A stretch of 64,000 bases of DNA from Pectinatus haikarae (GCF_030813505.1 NZ_JAUSUE010000017.1), one strand, 5' to 3'. Counted from the first letter of the stretch, positions 51,972-61,416 are shown. Notes: generated by a model from the sequence alone, not told the origin. Numbers and translations: made by a program.

Positions 51972-53330
51972 ATGGATATATGCAAAAATAAAAAAAACAA
52001 TTCCATCAATCAGGTCCGTTACGGCTGCGCTCTGGGCGCCTTTCATTCCGTTTCGGCTATCCCCGGGGCCATGCCGATCGCTCACTGCGGTCCCGGTTGT
52101 GTTGACAAGCAGTACATGAGCCTCGGCTTTTACAACGGCTTTCAGGGCGGCGGCTATTCCGGCGGTGCAGTCATTCCCAGCACCAATCTGCAGGAAAATG
52201 ATGTTGTTTTCGGCGGAGCCAAACGCCTGCAGGAATTGATCGAAGCCAGTCTCAAAATCCTCAAAGCTGATCTGTTCGTTGTATTAAACGGCTGTATTGG
52301 TGAGCTGGTCGGTGATGATGTGGGTGCCGTAGTCGACCAATTTCAAAAGCAAGGCATTCCTATCGTAAACGCAGAAACAGGAGGCTTCAAGGGCAATAAT
52401 TTTATTGGTCATGAAATAGTAGTGAAGGCAATAATCGAGCAGTTCGTTGATAAATACACGACGGCGCATTCCCAAAAGCAAAAAGGTCTTATAAACGTGT
52501 GGTCAGAACTTCCCTTCCAAAATACTTTTTGGCGGGGAGATCTTGCCGAATTAAAAAGAATTCTTCAGGGAGCAGGCTTCCGTGTAAACATTCTTTTCGG
52601 CAACAATTCTGAAGGCGTAGAAGAATGGAAAAACATACCAAAAGCCCAGTTTAATTTGGTAATTTCTCCATGGCTGGGCCTTTCTACCGCAAAATATCTG
52701 GAGGAAAAATATGATCAACCATACCTGCATATTCCCGTTTTACCCATAGGTGCCGATCAGACTGCCGAATTTCTCCGAAAAGTAGTAAATTTTGCAGATC
52801 ATAATAAACAAAAAGCGGAAGAATTCATTGCTGCTGAAGAAAAGGAATACTACTACTATCTGGAACATTTTACAGACTTTTATGCGGAATACTGGTGGGG
52901 GCTGCCTTCTTCCTATGCGGTTATCGGTGACAGTGCCTATAATCTGGCTATAAATAAATTTCTGGTAAAACAGCTGGGACTGATTCCGGCAAAGCAAATT
53001 ATTACAGATAATCCGCCTGAACGATACCGCCCGGCTATCAGTGCGGAGTATCAAAAACTGGATACCGATGTTTCTGCAGAGGTAGTTTTTCTGGAAGATG
53101 GCTATGAAATCAACGCGTTATTGGAAAATGTAAACTACGGCCACCGTCCGCCTATAATATTCGGCACTACATGGGAACGTGATACAACAAAAAAACTGGG
53201 CGGCAGCATAGTAGAAGTGGGATTTCCTGCATCCTATGAAGTTGTTCTGAATAAAAAATATGTCGGTTACCGAGGTGCTCTCAGCCTTTTAGAAAAAATA
53301 TTCACTACTGTTATAAGCAAATCGGCATAA
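51972..53330 (+). CDS. NifK-like subunit with intact P-cluster cysteines, set 2
   Basis: A 452-residue beta-like protein with C19 (RYGC), C43 (CGPGC) and C108 (NGCIGELVGDD). The preceding GAGAGG is the ribosome site. Pairs with the D-like protein just upstream. The ligands for the beta half of a P-cluster are complete. Confidence 0.88.
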   Translation: MDICKNKKNNSINQVRYGCALGAFHSVSAIPGAMPIAHCGPGCVDKQYMSLGFYNGFQGGGYSGGAVIPSTNLQENDVVFGGAKRLQELIEASLKILKADLFVVLNGCIGELVGDDVGAVVDQFQKQGIPIVNAETGGFKGNNFIGHEIVVKAIIEQFVDKYTTAHSQKQKGLINVWSELPFQNTFWRGDLAELKRILQGAGFRVNILFGNNSEGVEEWKNIPKAQFNLVISPWLGLSTAKYLEEKYDQPYLHIPVLPIGADQTAEFLRKVVNFADHNKQKAEEFIAAEEKEYYYYLEHFTDFYAEYWWGLPSSYAVIGDSAYNLAINKFLVKQLGLIPAKQIITDNPPERYRPAISAEYQKLDTDVSAEVVFLEDGYEINALLENVNYGHRPPIIFGTTWERDTTKKLGGSIVEVGFPASYEVVLNKKYVGYRGALSLLEKIFTTVISKSA

Positions 53331-53349
53331 ATGCGGGGGAGAGCTTGAC

Positions 53350-54822
53350 ATGAAAAAAATAAATCTTAATATGCCGGAAGTTGAAGTCAGGGAAAATCGT
53401 CTCGGCTCCATAACGGGCTTTCAGGGAAATGCGGAAGAACTGGTAAAATGCTCCGGCAGCGGTAAGTTATGCGATCAAAAACGGTCATTCAGCCAATGCT
53501 TAGACTGCTCTATAAGCAAGGCGGCATGTATGGTGACATTGATACAGGATGCCGCGGTCATCTGCCACGGTCCTGTCGGCTGCGCTTCCTGTCTGCATGA
53601 ATTTGCCTTCACCTACCGAGTAAATGCGCCATTGCGCAATGTGGCCCGCCCCACTCAGCGAAGGATATTTTCTACAAATATAGGTGAAGAAGAAACAGTA
53701 TACGGGGGCGGCGACAAGCTGGCCGAATCAATCAGAAGTGTATATAAAAGAACACAGGCAAAGGCAATTTTTGTCCTGTCTACCTGTGCCGCAGCCATCA
53801 TAGGCGATGATATAGAAAGTGTGACTGATGAGGCAGAAAAAGAACTCGGCATCCCAATTATAGCTATTTTTTGTGAGGGTTTCCGTTCAAAAGTATGGAC
53901 CAGCGGTTTCGATGCCGGCTATCACGGCATAGCGCGCAAATTAATAAAACCGGCGGAGGTGCACAGAAAAGATGTCATCAATGTCATCAATTTCTGGGGA
54001 AGCGATGTATTTACACAATGGTTTGCCGCTTTTGGCGCAAAACCAAACTATATAACACCCTATTCGACGATAGACAGCCTTTCCCATTCCTCCGAAGCAG
54101 CTGTCACCATCCAAGCCTGCCCCACACTGGGTTCTTATCTCGGCGCAGCATTGGAACAGGAATTTGGTGTTCCTGAACTTAAAACACCACCTCCTTATGG
54201 CGTAGCACAAACTGACAGATGGTTCCGTGAACTGGGAAGGATCCTAGGAAAGGAAGAAATTGCCGAGCAGCTTATAGTGCAAAAAAAAGCAGAATATCTG
54301 CCGCAGCTGGAAAAAATAAGAGAAAAATTAAAAGGCAAGCTTGCTTATGTTACCGCCGGTGCGGCACACGGCCATGCTTTGCTTTCTGTATTGAGAGAAT
54401 TAGGGTTGAGAGCTGTAGGGGCGGCAATATTTCATCACGATCCCGTCTATGACAGCAATACTGATGAAGCTGATGCCCTGGCGCAGACTGTGCGCGATTA
54501 TGGCAACATTCCAAACTACAATGTCTGTGATAAACAGGAATTTGAGCTTGTGAATATGCTGCATCATTTAAAACCGGATGTATTGCTGGCCAGACACGGC
54601 GGTATGACACTCTGGGGCGCAAAGTTCGGCATACCGTCGCTGCTTATAGGTGATGAGCATTTCAGTATGGGTTATGAAGGGCTTATCAGATACGGGAACC
54701 GACTCATAGAGGTTATCGAAAATGATGAGTTTGTAAAGAATCTCGAAAAACATACGATCAATCCTTATACAAGCTGGTGGCTGGAACAAAAACCATATAC
54801 ATTTTTAAAGGGAGAGGGATAA
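53350..54822 (+). CDS. NifD-like subunit, set 3 (MAR-type candidate)
   Basis: A 490-residue alpha-like protein with P-cluster cysteines C53 (FSQCLDC), C78 (HGPVGC) and the STCAAAIIGDD cysteine, and the cofactor cysteine in TIQACPTL. Extra N-terminal cysteines are C34, C41, C50 and C60; C72 and C81 flank the second P-cluster cysteine. The histidine position reads FSMGYEG. The N-terminus (KINLNMPEVEVRENRLGSI) matches set 2. Stop codon lies three bases before the K-like start. Confidence 0.88.
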   Translation: MKKINLNMPEVEVRENRLGSITGFQGNAEELVKCSGSGKLCDQKRSFSQCLDCSISKAACMVTLIQDAAVICHGPVGCASCLHEFAFTYRVNAPLRNVARPTQRRIFSTNIGEEETVYGGGDKLAESIRSVYKRTQAKAIFVLSTCAAAIIGDDIESVTDEAEKELGIPIIAIFCEGFRSKVWTSGFDAGYHGIARKLIKPAEVHRKDVINVINFWGSDVFTQWFAAFGAKPNYITPYSTIDSLSHSSEAAVTIQACPTLGSYLGAALEQEFGVPELKTPPPYGVAQTDRWFRELGRILGKEEIAEQLIVQKKAEYLPQLEKIREKLKGKLAYVTAGAAHGHALLSVLRELGLRAVGAAIFHHDPVYDSNTDEADALAQTVRDYGNIPNYNVCDKQEFELVNMLHHLKPDVLLARHGGMTLWGAKFGIPSLLIGDEHFSMGYEGLIRYGNRLIEVIENDEFVKNLEKHTINPYTSWWLEQKPYTFLKGEG

Positions 54823-54825
54823 TGG

Positions 54826-56166
54826 ATGGCAGGCAAGATGATTGAACAAGAGCGCTACACCTGTGCTATAGGCGCACTGCAAAGTGTGGTTGCAATACCT
54901 AAAGCGCTGCCGATACTGCATTCCGGTCCCGGCTGCGGTATGATGGTCAGAGGTTTCTTTGAACGTTCTACGGGATATGCCGGAGGAAGCACCTCTCCGT
55001 GTACTAATTTCAGTGAAAGCGAAGTTGTTTTCGGCGGAATTGAGAAGCTCCGCAAAATAATCGCCAACTCTTATAAGATACTGAACAGTGATCTGCAGGT
55101 TATTTTGACCGGCTGCACGGCTGGCATCGTAGGTGATGATATAGACAGCCTTGCCGATGAATTCCGTGAAGCGGGCCGGCCAATAGTTACAGTGGAAACA
55201 GCAGGTTTCAAAAGCAATAATTTTGTGGCGCACAGCGATGTGGTAAAGGCAATAATCGATCAGTATACAAATATATTCGTTAACGACAATCCTGTGAGAA
55301 GCGAAAAGAAGACAATCAACCTATTTGCCTCAATACCCTATCAGGATCAATTTTGGAAAGGCAATCTCAGGACTTACAAATATCTTCTGGAACAGCTGGG
55401 ATTCAAAGTACATGTCTTATTCGGACCTGAATCAGACGGCGTTGCGGAATGGCAACAGATACCGCGGGCAAATTTTAATGTGCTTATCTCACCCTGGTAC
55501 GGACAAAGCATTGTTGAACACCTCGAAAATATATATGAACAGCCATTCTTCAAATTTCCCCATATACCGATAGGAGCAAATGAAACAGAAAAATTTCTGC
55601 ACGGTGTCCTGAAATTTGCGGAAGGACTGAATGTTCGGCTGGACTATCCTAAAGCAGAAAATTTTATAAAACGCGCGAGCGCGGCATATTACGAAGAGCT
55701 TGATAATTTGGCAACATTTTTGCTGGAATTCCGTTATGGACTGCCGAGTTATGTTCATATTATCCATGACGCAGGATATGTCACCGGTCTGGCAAAATTC
55801 TTGCTGCACGAAACGGGCATCGTTCCTAAAGAACAATTCATAGTCGACAATACCCCGGAAAAATTTCAACAAAGCATACGCGAAGATCTGCAAAGCATAT
55901 CGGCAAAAAAAATTGTTCCTCTGACTTTTGAACCGGATGCGGGGAAAGTCCAGGATATTGTCAGAAATATTGTGCATGAAGGCAGAGGGCTTCTTATCGG
56001 CAGCGGCTGGGATAAGGAATTGTCCCGGGAAAAAGGATTTGATTTTATATCCGCCTCCGTACCGTCACCTTATCGGCTGGTTTTAAGTACGGGGTACGCA
56101 GGTTTTCACGGCGGCCTCAGAGTAATGGAAGACATATTCAATACCGTCCTGGCAAGTTACAGATAA
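54826..56166 (+). CDS. NifK-like subunit with intact P-cluster cysteines, set 3
   Basis: A 446-residue beta-like protein with C13 (RYTC), C37 (SGPGC) and C97 (TGCTAGIVGDD). ATG at 54826 behind GGGAGAGGGATAATGG. It is the last nitrogenase-like gene and lies 36 bp before O-acetylhomoserine sulfhydrylase, as in described methylthio-alkane reductase loci. Confidence 0.88.
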   Translation: MAGKMIEQERYTCAIGALQSVVAIPKALPILHSGPGCGMMVRGFFERSTGYAGGSTSPCTNFSESEVVFGGIEKLRKIIANSYKILNSDLQVILTGCTAGIVGDDIDSLADEFREAGRPIVTVETAGFKSNNFVAHSDVVKAIIDQYTNIFVNDNPVRSEKKTINLFASIPYQDQFWKGNLRTYKYLLEQLGFKVHVLFGPESDGVAEWQQIPRANFNVLISPWYGQSIVEHLENIYEQPFFKFPHIPIGANETEKFLHGVLKFAEGLNVRLDYPKAENFIKRASAAYYEELDNLATFLLEFRYGLPSYVHIIHDAGYVTGLAKFLLHETGIVPKEQFIVDNTPEKFQQSIREDLQSISAKKIVPLTFEPDAGKVQDIVRNIVHEGRGLLIGSGWDKELSREKGFDFISASVPSPYRLVLSTGYAGFHGGLRVMEDIFNTVLASYR

Positions 56167-56202
56167 TGATATAAAGCTCATCATTTAAAGGAGATGTTTA
56201 AT

Positions 56203-57519
56203 TTGACTGCACCAGATTATGGATTTGAAACAGCACAGATACATGCCGGTTATAATGCAAAGGAACATAATTATGCGGTATCACCGCCTATATATCAGTC
56301 GGCAGCCTATGATTTTGCCAGTGTACAGGATGCACGAAATCTATTTCAATTCAAAGAGGCCAGATGTGTTTATTCACGTGTCGGCAATTATACAGGAACG
56401 GTGCTCGAAGAACGGATAAAAATTCTTGACGGAGCTTCAGGAGCTCTCGCTGTCGGTTCCGGCATGGCGGCAATCGCTTATACATTGCTCAGTCTTACTG
56501 AAGAAGGCGGAAGCATTCTTACGACACCTTATCTTTACGGAGGAACGGCAGACAGTTTTAAAAAAATATTTCCGAGATTTCATGTCAATATAAATATAGC
56601 AAAAAATATCGAATCCCCGGAAAAACTGGCACAGGAAATAACGCCTGACACCAAAGCAATATATATTGAAAGCATCAGCAACCCCAACGGTGTTCTTCTG
56701 GATATTGAGGCTTTGGCAAAAATCGCACACGACAATAAAATACCGCTGGTAGTCGATAATACAGTTGCCACGCCATATCTGCTCAATCCTCTTAAACATG
56801 GAGCCGATATCGTAGTCTACTCGGCAACCAAGGCACTGAGCGGGCATGGAAATGTTATTGCAGGACTTATCCTGGAAAGCGGCACCTTTGACTGGAACAG
56901 TGGTAAATTCCCCTATTTTGCCAAAAAACACTGGACACTGCGTGATGAAAACAATAAGCCGCGCAGTTTTCTGGAAGTTTTCCCTGATGCGCCGTTTTGC
57001 TTTCAGATAAGACGTCATTATCTGGCATATCTCGGAGCGGCACTCTCACCGTTTGATGCCTATCTTGTACTGCTGGGACTGGAAACATTATCGGTGCGTG
57101 TTTCCCGGCAGACAAAAAATGCGGAAAAAATTGCCGCTTTTCTAGCAGAAAACGAACATACCGAATGGGTGCGCTACGCTTCTCTGCCAAACAGCCCCTA
57201 CCACAAATTATCTGAAAAATATTTTCCAAAAGGTGTAGGCGGCCTATTGGCTTTTGGCTTCAAGGGCACCCCAAAACAGTTAGAAATATTCATCGACAGC
57301 ATCAAATTATTTCATTACCACGTCAATATCGGTGATGTACGCTCTCTGCTGGTAAATTCACCCCAAACGACACACGGTGAATTAGAACCGCATGAAAAAG
57401 CAGCGGCTGATATTCCCGAAAACCTGATTCGCCTTTCTATCGGTCTTGAAGATCCTGAAGATCTCATAAATGACCTGACACAAGCATTTCATACTGCATT
57501 TAAAACGGCTGAAAAATAA
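56203..57519 (+). CDS. metY: O-acetylhomoserine sulfhydrylase
   Basis: A 438-residue Cys/Met-metabolism PLP enzyme with CVYSRVGNYTGTVLEERI near 55, GSGMAAIAYTLL near 86 and K210 in YSATKALSGHG. The insert near 225-260 (KFPYFAKKHWTLRDE) and the length are typical of MetY and longer than MetB. It joins sulfide or methanethiol to O-acetylhomoserine, giving homocysteine or methionine. The likely start is TTG at 56203, nine bases after GGAG; the ATG at 56194 is too close to that site. Directly after the last D/K set, it is the expected acceptor of methanethiol released by a MAR-type enzyme. Confidence 0.92.
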   Translation: MTAPDYGFETAQIHAGYNAKEHNYAVSPPIYQSAAYDFASVQDARNLFQFKEARCVYSRVGNYTGTVLEERIKILDGASGALAVGSGMAAIAYTLLSLTEEGGSILTTPYLYGGTADSFKKIFPRFHVNINIAKNIESPEKLAQEITPDTKAIYIESISNPNGVLLDIEALAKIAHDNKIPLVVDNTVATPYLLNPLKHGADIVVYSATKALSGHGNVIAGLILESGTFDWNSGKFPYFAKKHWTLRDENNKPRSFLEVFPDAPFCFQIRRHYLAYLGAALSPFDAYLVLLGLETLSVRVSRQTKNAEKIAAFLAENEHTEWVRYASLPNSPYHKLSEKYFPKGVGGLLAFGFKGTPKQLEIFIDSIKLFHYHVNIGDVRSLLVNSPQTTHGELEPHEKAAADIPENLIRLSIGLEDPEDLINDLTQAFHTAFKTAEK

Positions 57520-57563
57520 TGGACCGTTCCCAATGAAGAATTGGGAACGGTCCATTATTTTTC
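57515..57563. terminator. Bidirectional terminator ending the large array
   Basis: AATAATGGACCGTTCCCAA pairs with TTGGGAACGGTCCATTATT, followed by TTTC. It separates metY from the converging chemoreceptor gene and marks the end of the sulfur region. Confidence 0.92.
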
Positions 57564-57591
57564 AAGATTTATGTCAGTCATATATATTTCT

Positions 57592-58590
57592 TTAAAGCAT
57601 TTCACTGACTATACAAGACCAGCCCTTTCCCTTATAGGCATTATAACCGCGAGAATGCGCATAGCCAAATATTTCTGAACGGCCTTTGCTGTCTTCTATA
57701 TGATAACCATACGTTTCACCGGAAATAGCTTTATTCACTGCCGGTATGCTTTTCAAGCTATTTTTCAGAACATTGGAATGATCTTTTGCTGCAATAACAA
57801 TACCGTCTGCATTAACCACGTAAATTTGTGCCGAAGTCCCGATTTTAGCAGAATCTACTATATCATAAATATAATTCCAATTGAAACGTGAAGAAAAATA
57901 GCCTATCAGGTTACCTTTGTCATCTAAAACAGGCGAAGTATACGCAACTGTCGGACTGTCAGCTGTAGAAGATATATATAGCTCTGAGGCCGATATCTTA
58001 TTCAGTTTCTTTGCGTCGCTGAACCATTCATGCGTATGCATATCCTTCCCTATAGAACTTTGATTAACGGCTGCGGCAATAATTTTTCCATCTAAATCCA
58101 ATATGTAAAGATCGAGATAAACCTCATAAATATCCACAATATTTTTTAAAAATGTGCAGCCGCTCTGGATAATATCCGGACTGCCGTCAGACAGACAAAG
58201 CTTTACCGGTACGAATTCAGCCCAGGCCTGTGCATCGCAGTTCCGTTCAAAAAGATTTCGTTCTATTTTATCCATAACATCATAAGCTACATCGGCTGTA
58301 CGAACACCCATTACCTCATTAGCTTTATTTACTATATTTTGAATAATAGTATCACTTTCTTTAGTCGATCCAAGACTCTTTGTGGCAAGTTTTTTTATTT
58401 CTTCCGCTACAACGCTGAATCCTCGTCCTGCCTCACCGGCCCTTGCTGCTTCTATTGCAGAATTAAGCGACAGCAGATTGGTCTGTTTTGCTATACTTTG
58501 AATAGATTTATTCACCTTTCCCATTTTCTGTGTTGCTTCTTTCAATTCTGTCAGCAAAATAGATGAATCGATTACCTTATCATTTTCCAT
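57592..58590 (-). CDS. Soluble chemoreceptor-like protein with short signalling region followed by Cache domain
   Basis: A 332-residue protein without membrane helices. Residues about 25-90 carry the conserved chemoreceptor tip (IAKQTNLLSLNSAIEAARAGEAGRGFSVVAEEIKKLA). The rest is a dCache-like sensor (YLDLYILDLDGKIIAAAVN, FSSRFNWNYIYDIV, AQIYVVNADGIVIAA). The order is reversed from ordinary chemoreceptors, and the signalling hairpin is short. ATG at 58590. No chemotaxis genes adjoin it. The intracellular ligand is unknown. Confidence 0.82.
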   Translation of the reverse strand: MENDKVIDSSILLTELKEATQKMGKVNKSIQSIAKQTNLLSLNSAIEAARAGEAGRGFSVVAEEIKKLATKSLGSTKESDTIIQNIVNKANEVMGVRTADVAYDVMDKIERNLFERNCDAQAWAEFVPVKLCLSDGSPDIIQSGCTFLKNIVDIYEVYLDLYILDLDGKIIAAAVNQSSIGKDMHTHEWFSDAKKLNKISASELYISSTADSPTVAYTSPVLDDKGNLIGYFSSRFNWNYIYDIVDSAKIGTSAQIYVVNADGIVIAAKDHSNVLKNSLKSIPAVNKAISGETYGYHIEDSKGRSEIFGYAHSRGYNAYKGKGWSCIVSEML

Positions 58591-58975
58591 TCAAATTGCC
58601 CCTTTTGCAAAATACCGATTTTTCGATGAATAATCCAATCTATATAATATTTACATTGATGCTTTTTGCAGAGGAATTTTATATGCAAAATCCCTTCTAA
58701 ATATAGAAGTATAAAGGAATTTTTTTTCAAAATCAATAAATATTTTAATAAATATTATATTATACTTATTTAGACAAATATATCAATACAAATAAATATC
58801 ATTAATACTATTTTCACTGGGATTTTTCCTGCAAAAATTGCCCTCCATAAGCTGGATTCCAGTCCAGCTTATGGAGGGCAGCTTACCACCAGTATGTTTT
58901 TAAATTTACTTTTCGAAAGCTTCGAATTATATTTTGCCGCAGCAATATTCCTTACCAAAACTCCCTATAAATTAC
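58591..58975. other. AT-rich intergenic region
   Basis: Upstream region of the chemoreceptor-like gene plus the terminator of the SMR pair (58838-58881). No gene seen; no clear promoter boxes resolved. Confidence 0.45.
58832..58884 (-). terminator. Terminator of the SMR pair
   Basis: On the minus strand CTGCCCTCCATAAGCTGGA pairs with TCCAGCTTATGGAGGGCA, followed by ATTTTTGC. Strong stem downstream of the second SMR gene. Confidence 0.88.
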
Positions 58976-59296
58976 TCAATCCATTGTCTGAATGATTACG
59001 ATGCCGATTATCATGCACAACAACCCCAGCAAAGCGCTGCTCTTTAATTTTACGTGGTAAAACATAACGTCAAGAATACCGGTAATAAGCATTCCCGCAG
59101 CTCCCCATAATGCATAAGCAATACTGATATCCATTGTTTTTACAGCCTGAGCCAATAGAAAAAACGCGGTAAATATGCAGATGACAGCAAAAAATCCATA
59201 TAATTTACGTTTAAAACCGGCCGAATTTTTCAGCAATATATTGGCTGCAATATCCATTATTACCGCTCCTATCAAAAATATAATGCCCTTATTCAT
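58976..59296 (-). CDS. Small multidrug resistance (SMR) protein, Asp-type subunit
   Basis: A 106-residue, four-helix membrane protein. The catalytic glutamate of helix 1 is replaced by aspartate (D15 in GAVIMDIAANILLK). The family GxG-type segment AYALWGAAGMLITGILD is present. The start overlaps the partner's stop (ATG at 59296), so both are made together, as in heteromeric SMR pumps such as EbrAB or MdtJI. Substrate unknown; cationic drugs, polyamines or guanidinium are family options. Confidence 0.85.
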   Translation of the reverse strand: MNKGIIFLIGAVIMDIAANILLKNSAGFKRKLYGFFAVICIFTAFFLLAQAVKTMDISIAYALWGAAGMLITGILDVMFYHVKLKSSALLGLLCMIIGIVIIQTMD

Positions 59297-59627
59297 GTTT
59301 TTCACCGCATACGGTACCAAAATTCAGCAAAATGATACCAATAAAAATTGCTGAAAAACCCACTATTTTAGCAATTGGCAGCTTTTCTTCAAATACAGAC
59401 CAGCCAATAAAGGTTATAGCGGCAAGACCGACGCCCTCCCAAAAAGCATATGCTGTGCTCATAGGTATCCTTGTCACAGCCTTGGCCAGAAGGAAATAGG
59501 AGATACCTATAAAAGAAAAAATAATGCAATACATCATAATCGATTCATCATTGCCAAATTTTTTCATTATCGTAGTACCTGAAACTTCCGCAATGACAGC
59601 AAATATCAGTGCATACCATTGCTTCAT
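59289..59627 (-). CDS. Small multidrug resistance (SMR) protein, Glu-type subunit
   Basis: A 112-residue, four-helix protein with the essential E14 (FAVIAEVSGTTIMKKF) and STAYAFWEGVGLAAITFIGW. Forms the presumed heterodimer with the downstream gene product. ATG at 59627. Confidence 0.87.
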   Translation of the reverse strand: MKQWYALIFAVIAEVSGTTIMKKFGNDESIMMYCIIFSFIGISYFLLAKAVTRIPMSTAYAFWEGVGLAAITFIGWSVFEEKLPIAKIVGFSAIFIGIILLNFGTVCGEKHE

Positions 59628-59989
59628 AATATCGAACCCCTTACATTATCAATACAATCACTATTCTTTACATATATATAGTATCACACTAAACTATGTA
59701 CTGTCCAACAGGATTAACGATCAATCTTCTGTACCTATTCCGGACTATCAATGTTTTATGCCTCTGGCTGCATGTTTCCTTATATCTCCGCTCATCTGCT
59801 CTTGTTTGCTCCTTTATAAAGCCTGAATAGTGTATATATTATTTTATTTGTATATATTATTTTATTATATTAAAATATAAGTTAAAAGAATATTGATTCT
59901 TATACAGTTAGACAAATTTTTCTTCTGTCGCTCGCAGACAGCGGGAAAAATATATTACCCATAAGTTTACATCAGATGGAGGCCATTAC
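59628..59989. other. Divergent intergenic region between the SMR pair and the EamA gene
   Basis: Must hold both promoters. A palindrome CTGTC-GCTCGCA-GACAG lies near 59925-59941 and could be an operator or hairpin. No gene is convincing. Confidence 0.4.
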
Positions 59990-60898
59990 ATGATGAATGC
60001 AAAATTTAAAGCTTATACAGCTGCGCTCATATATACACTGATCATAGGACTTTCGTTCATGTTCGTAAAAATAGCGCTGCGTACTGCAGCCCCGGTGGAT
60101 ATATTGGCTGACCGCTTTTCCATCGCTTTTCTGACAGGTTCTCTTATTTTTCTATTCAGCAGGAAAAAAATCCATATTGGTGTAAAAGATTTTTTTTCTA
60201 TATTGCCATTGTCACTTCTTTATCCTGTTTTATTTTTCTTCTTTCAAGCCTTTGGTCTTGCATACGCAACATCTGCCGAGGCGGGAATAATTCAGGCTTG
60301 TGTTCCTATTCTTACCCTTCTGCTGGCTATAATCTTCCTTAAAGAATATTCATCTATGCGCGAAAATCTCTTTACGCTGTTATCCGTGTCCGGCGTAATA
60401 TATATATTTATCATGAGCGGAAATAGAGAGCAAAACGGCAATACCCTGGGCATTATCCTTATTTTTCTTTCAACATTGGCCGCAGCGGCCTACAATGTTT
60501 TAGCCAAAAACCTGATAAAAAAATATTCTGCCACTGTTCTTACTTACTTCATGACAGCTTTTGGCATGGTAATATTCAACTGCGCCGCTTTGATTCAACA
60601 TACCCTGAATAATACGCCGGTTTCTTATTTTTCCCCTTTTAGGGATAAATATTTTTTCTTTGCCATTTTATATCTTGGTATTCTATCTTCGTTCACCAGT
60701 GCTTTTCTGTCCAATTACGCACTTGGCAAAATAGATGCTTCAAAAATGAGCTTATTTGCGAATCTCGGTACTTTGATAACAATAGCAGCAGGAGTTGTTT
60801 TTTTACAAGAACCGTTTCATTATTATCAAGTAATTGGTTCCTTCCCTATTCTAATAGGAGTAGCCGGTGCAAATTATTTTGCGTCAAAAAAAAAATAA
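59990..60898 (+). CDS. EamA/DMT-family exporter
   Basis: A 302-residue inner-membrane protein with ten predicted helices in two EamA repeats (first about 10-140, second about 155-298). PVDILADRFSIAFLTG and the second-repeat LGKIDASKMSLFANLGTLITIAAGVVFLQEPF are family-typical. ATG at 59990 behind GGAGGCC. Such proteins export amino acids or metabolites; substrate unknown. A monocistronic gene with no link to sulfur visible. Confidence 0.87.
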   Translation: MMNAKFKAYTAALIYTLIIGLSFMFVKIALRTAAPVDILADRFSIAFLTGSLIFLFSRKKIHIGVKDFFSILPLSLLYPVLFFFFQAFGLAYATSAEAGIIQACVPILTLLLAIIFLKEYSSMRENLFTLLSVSGVIYIFIMSGNREQNGNTLGIILIFLSTLAAAAYNVLAKNLIKKYSATVLTYFMTAFGMVIFNCAALIQHTLNNTPVSYFSPFRDKYFFFAILYLGILSSFTSAFLSNYALGKIDASKMSLFANLGTLITIAAGVVFLQEPFHYYQVIGSFPILIGVAGANYFASKKK

Positions 60899-60956
60899 GC
60901 CTCGCTTTCAGGGCCTATTTCTGTAACTTCATGCCATTTTATTTTTATCCGATGAC

Positions 60957-61009
60957 TAACCCGCTCTAATACTCCCGCTTCTGCAAGCGGTGAGTAAAGA
61001 GCGGCTAAG
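60957..61009. repeat. Long imperfect hairpin between converging genes
   Basis: CCGCTCT..ACTC..CCGCTT and AAGCGG..AGT..AGAGCGG form a long interrupted stem between the EamA and HxlR genes. There is no T-run on either side, so it is a weak terminator candidate. Confidence 0.5.
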
Positions 61010-61029
61010 TCCCTGGATAATTTTGACTA

Positions 61030-61377
61030 CTATTCAGGCGGCGTCAAAGCGCCGTCTGAATTAACTCTCCATTTATATTCTTCTCCCCAGTTATACATAG
61101 CCTTTAGGACAGGATCAAGACTGTAACCTGTTTCTGTAAGAGTATATTCAACATGCGGCGGCACTTCGGCAAAAACCTTACGATTGACAAGTCCTGTTTC
61201 TTCCATGGACCGCAAGTTTGCCGTTAATACTTTTTGCGATATATTGCCAATAGATTTTTTCAACTGACCAAATCTTTTTGTACCGCTTAAAAGATCACGT
61301 ATTATTAGAATTTTCCAACGGTCGCTTATCAGCATTAAAGTAGTTTCTACCGGACAAGCCGGTAATATTTTTTTCAT
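61030..61377 (-). CDS. HxlR-family transcriptional regulator
   Basis: A 115-residue winged-helix protein: CPVETTLMLISDRWKILIIRDLLSGTKRFGQLKKSI and TGLVNRKVFAEVPPHVEYTLTETG are HxlR hallmarks, with the redox-capable N-terminal cysteine C8 (YodB/HypR-like). Start at 61377 behind AAGGAGAAAAACGGTT; the longer frame to 61413 is unlikely. It is divergent from an NAD(P)-binding protein and a nitroreductase, so it probably controls an electrophile or quinone response. Confidence 0.9.
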   Translation of the reverse strand: MKKILPACPVETTLMLISDRWKILIIRDLLSGTKRFGQLKKSIGNISQKVLTANLRSMEETGLVNRKVFAEVPPHVEYTLTETGYSLDPVLKAMYNWGEEYKWRVNSDGALTPPE

Positions 61378-61416
61378 AACCGTTTTTCTCCTTGCAGTTA
61401 TTAATAGTTTCATTTT

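Noticed and set aside
28946..56166. A molybdenum nitrogenase (nitrogen-fixation) cluster
   Set aside because: No nifE/N-type pair, nifV or nifS genes are present, K-like N-termini are short, the cofactor histidine is not conserved in the D-like proteins, and the neighbours are sulfur genes.
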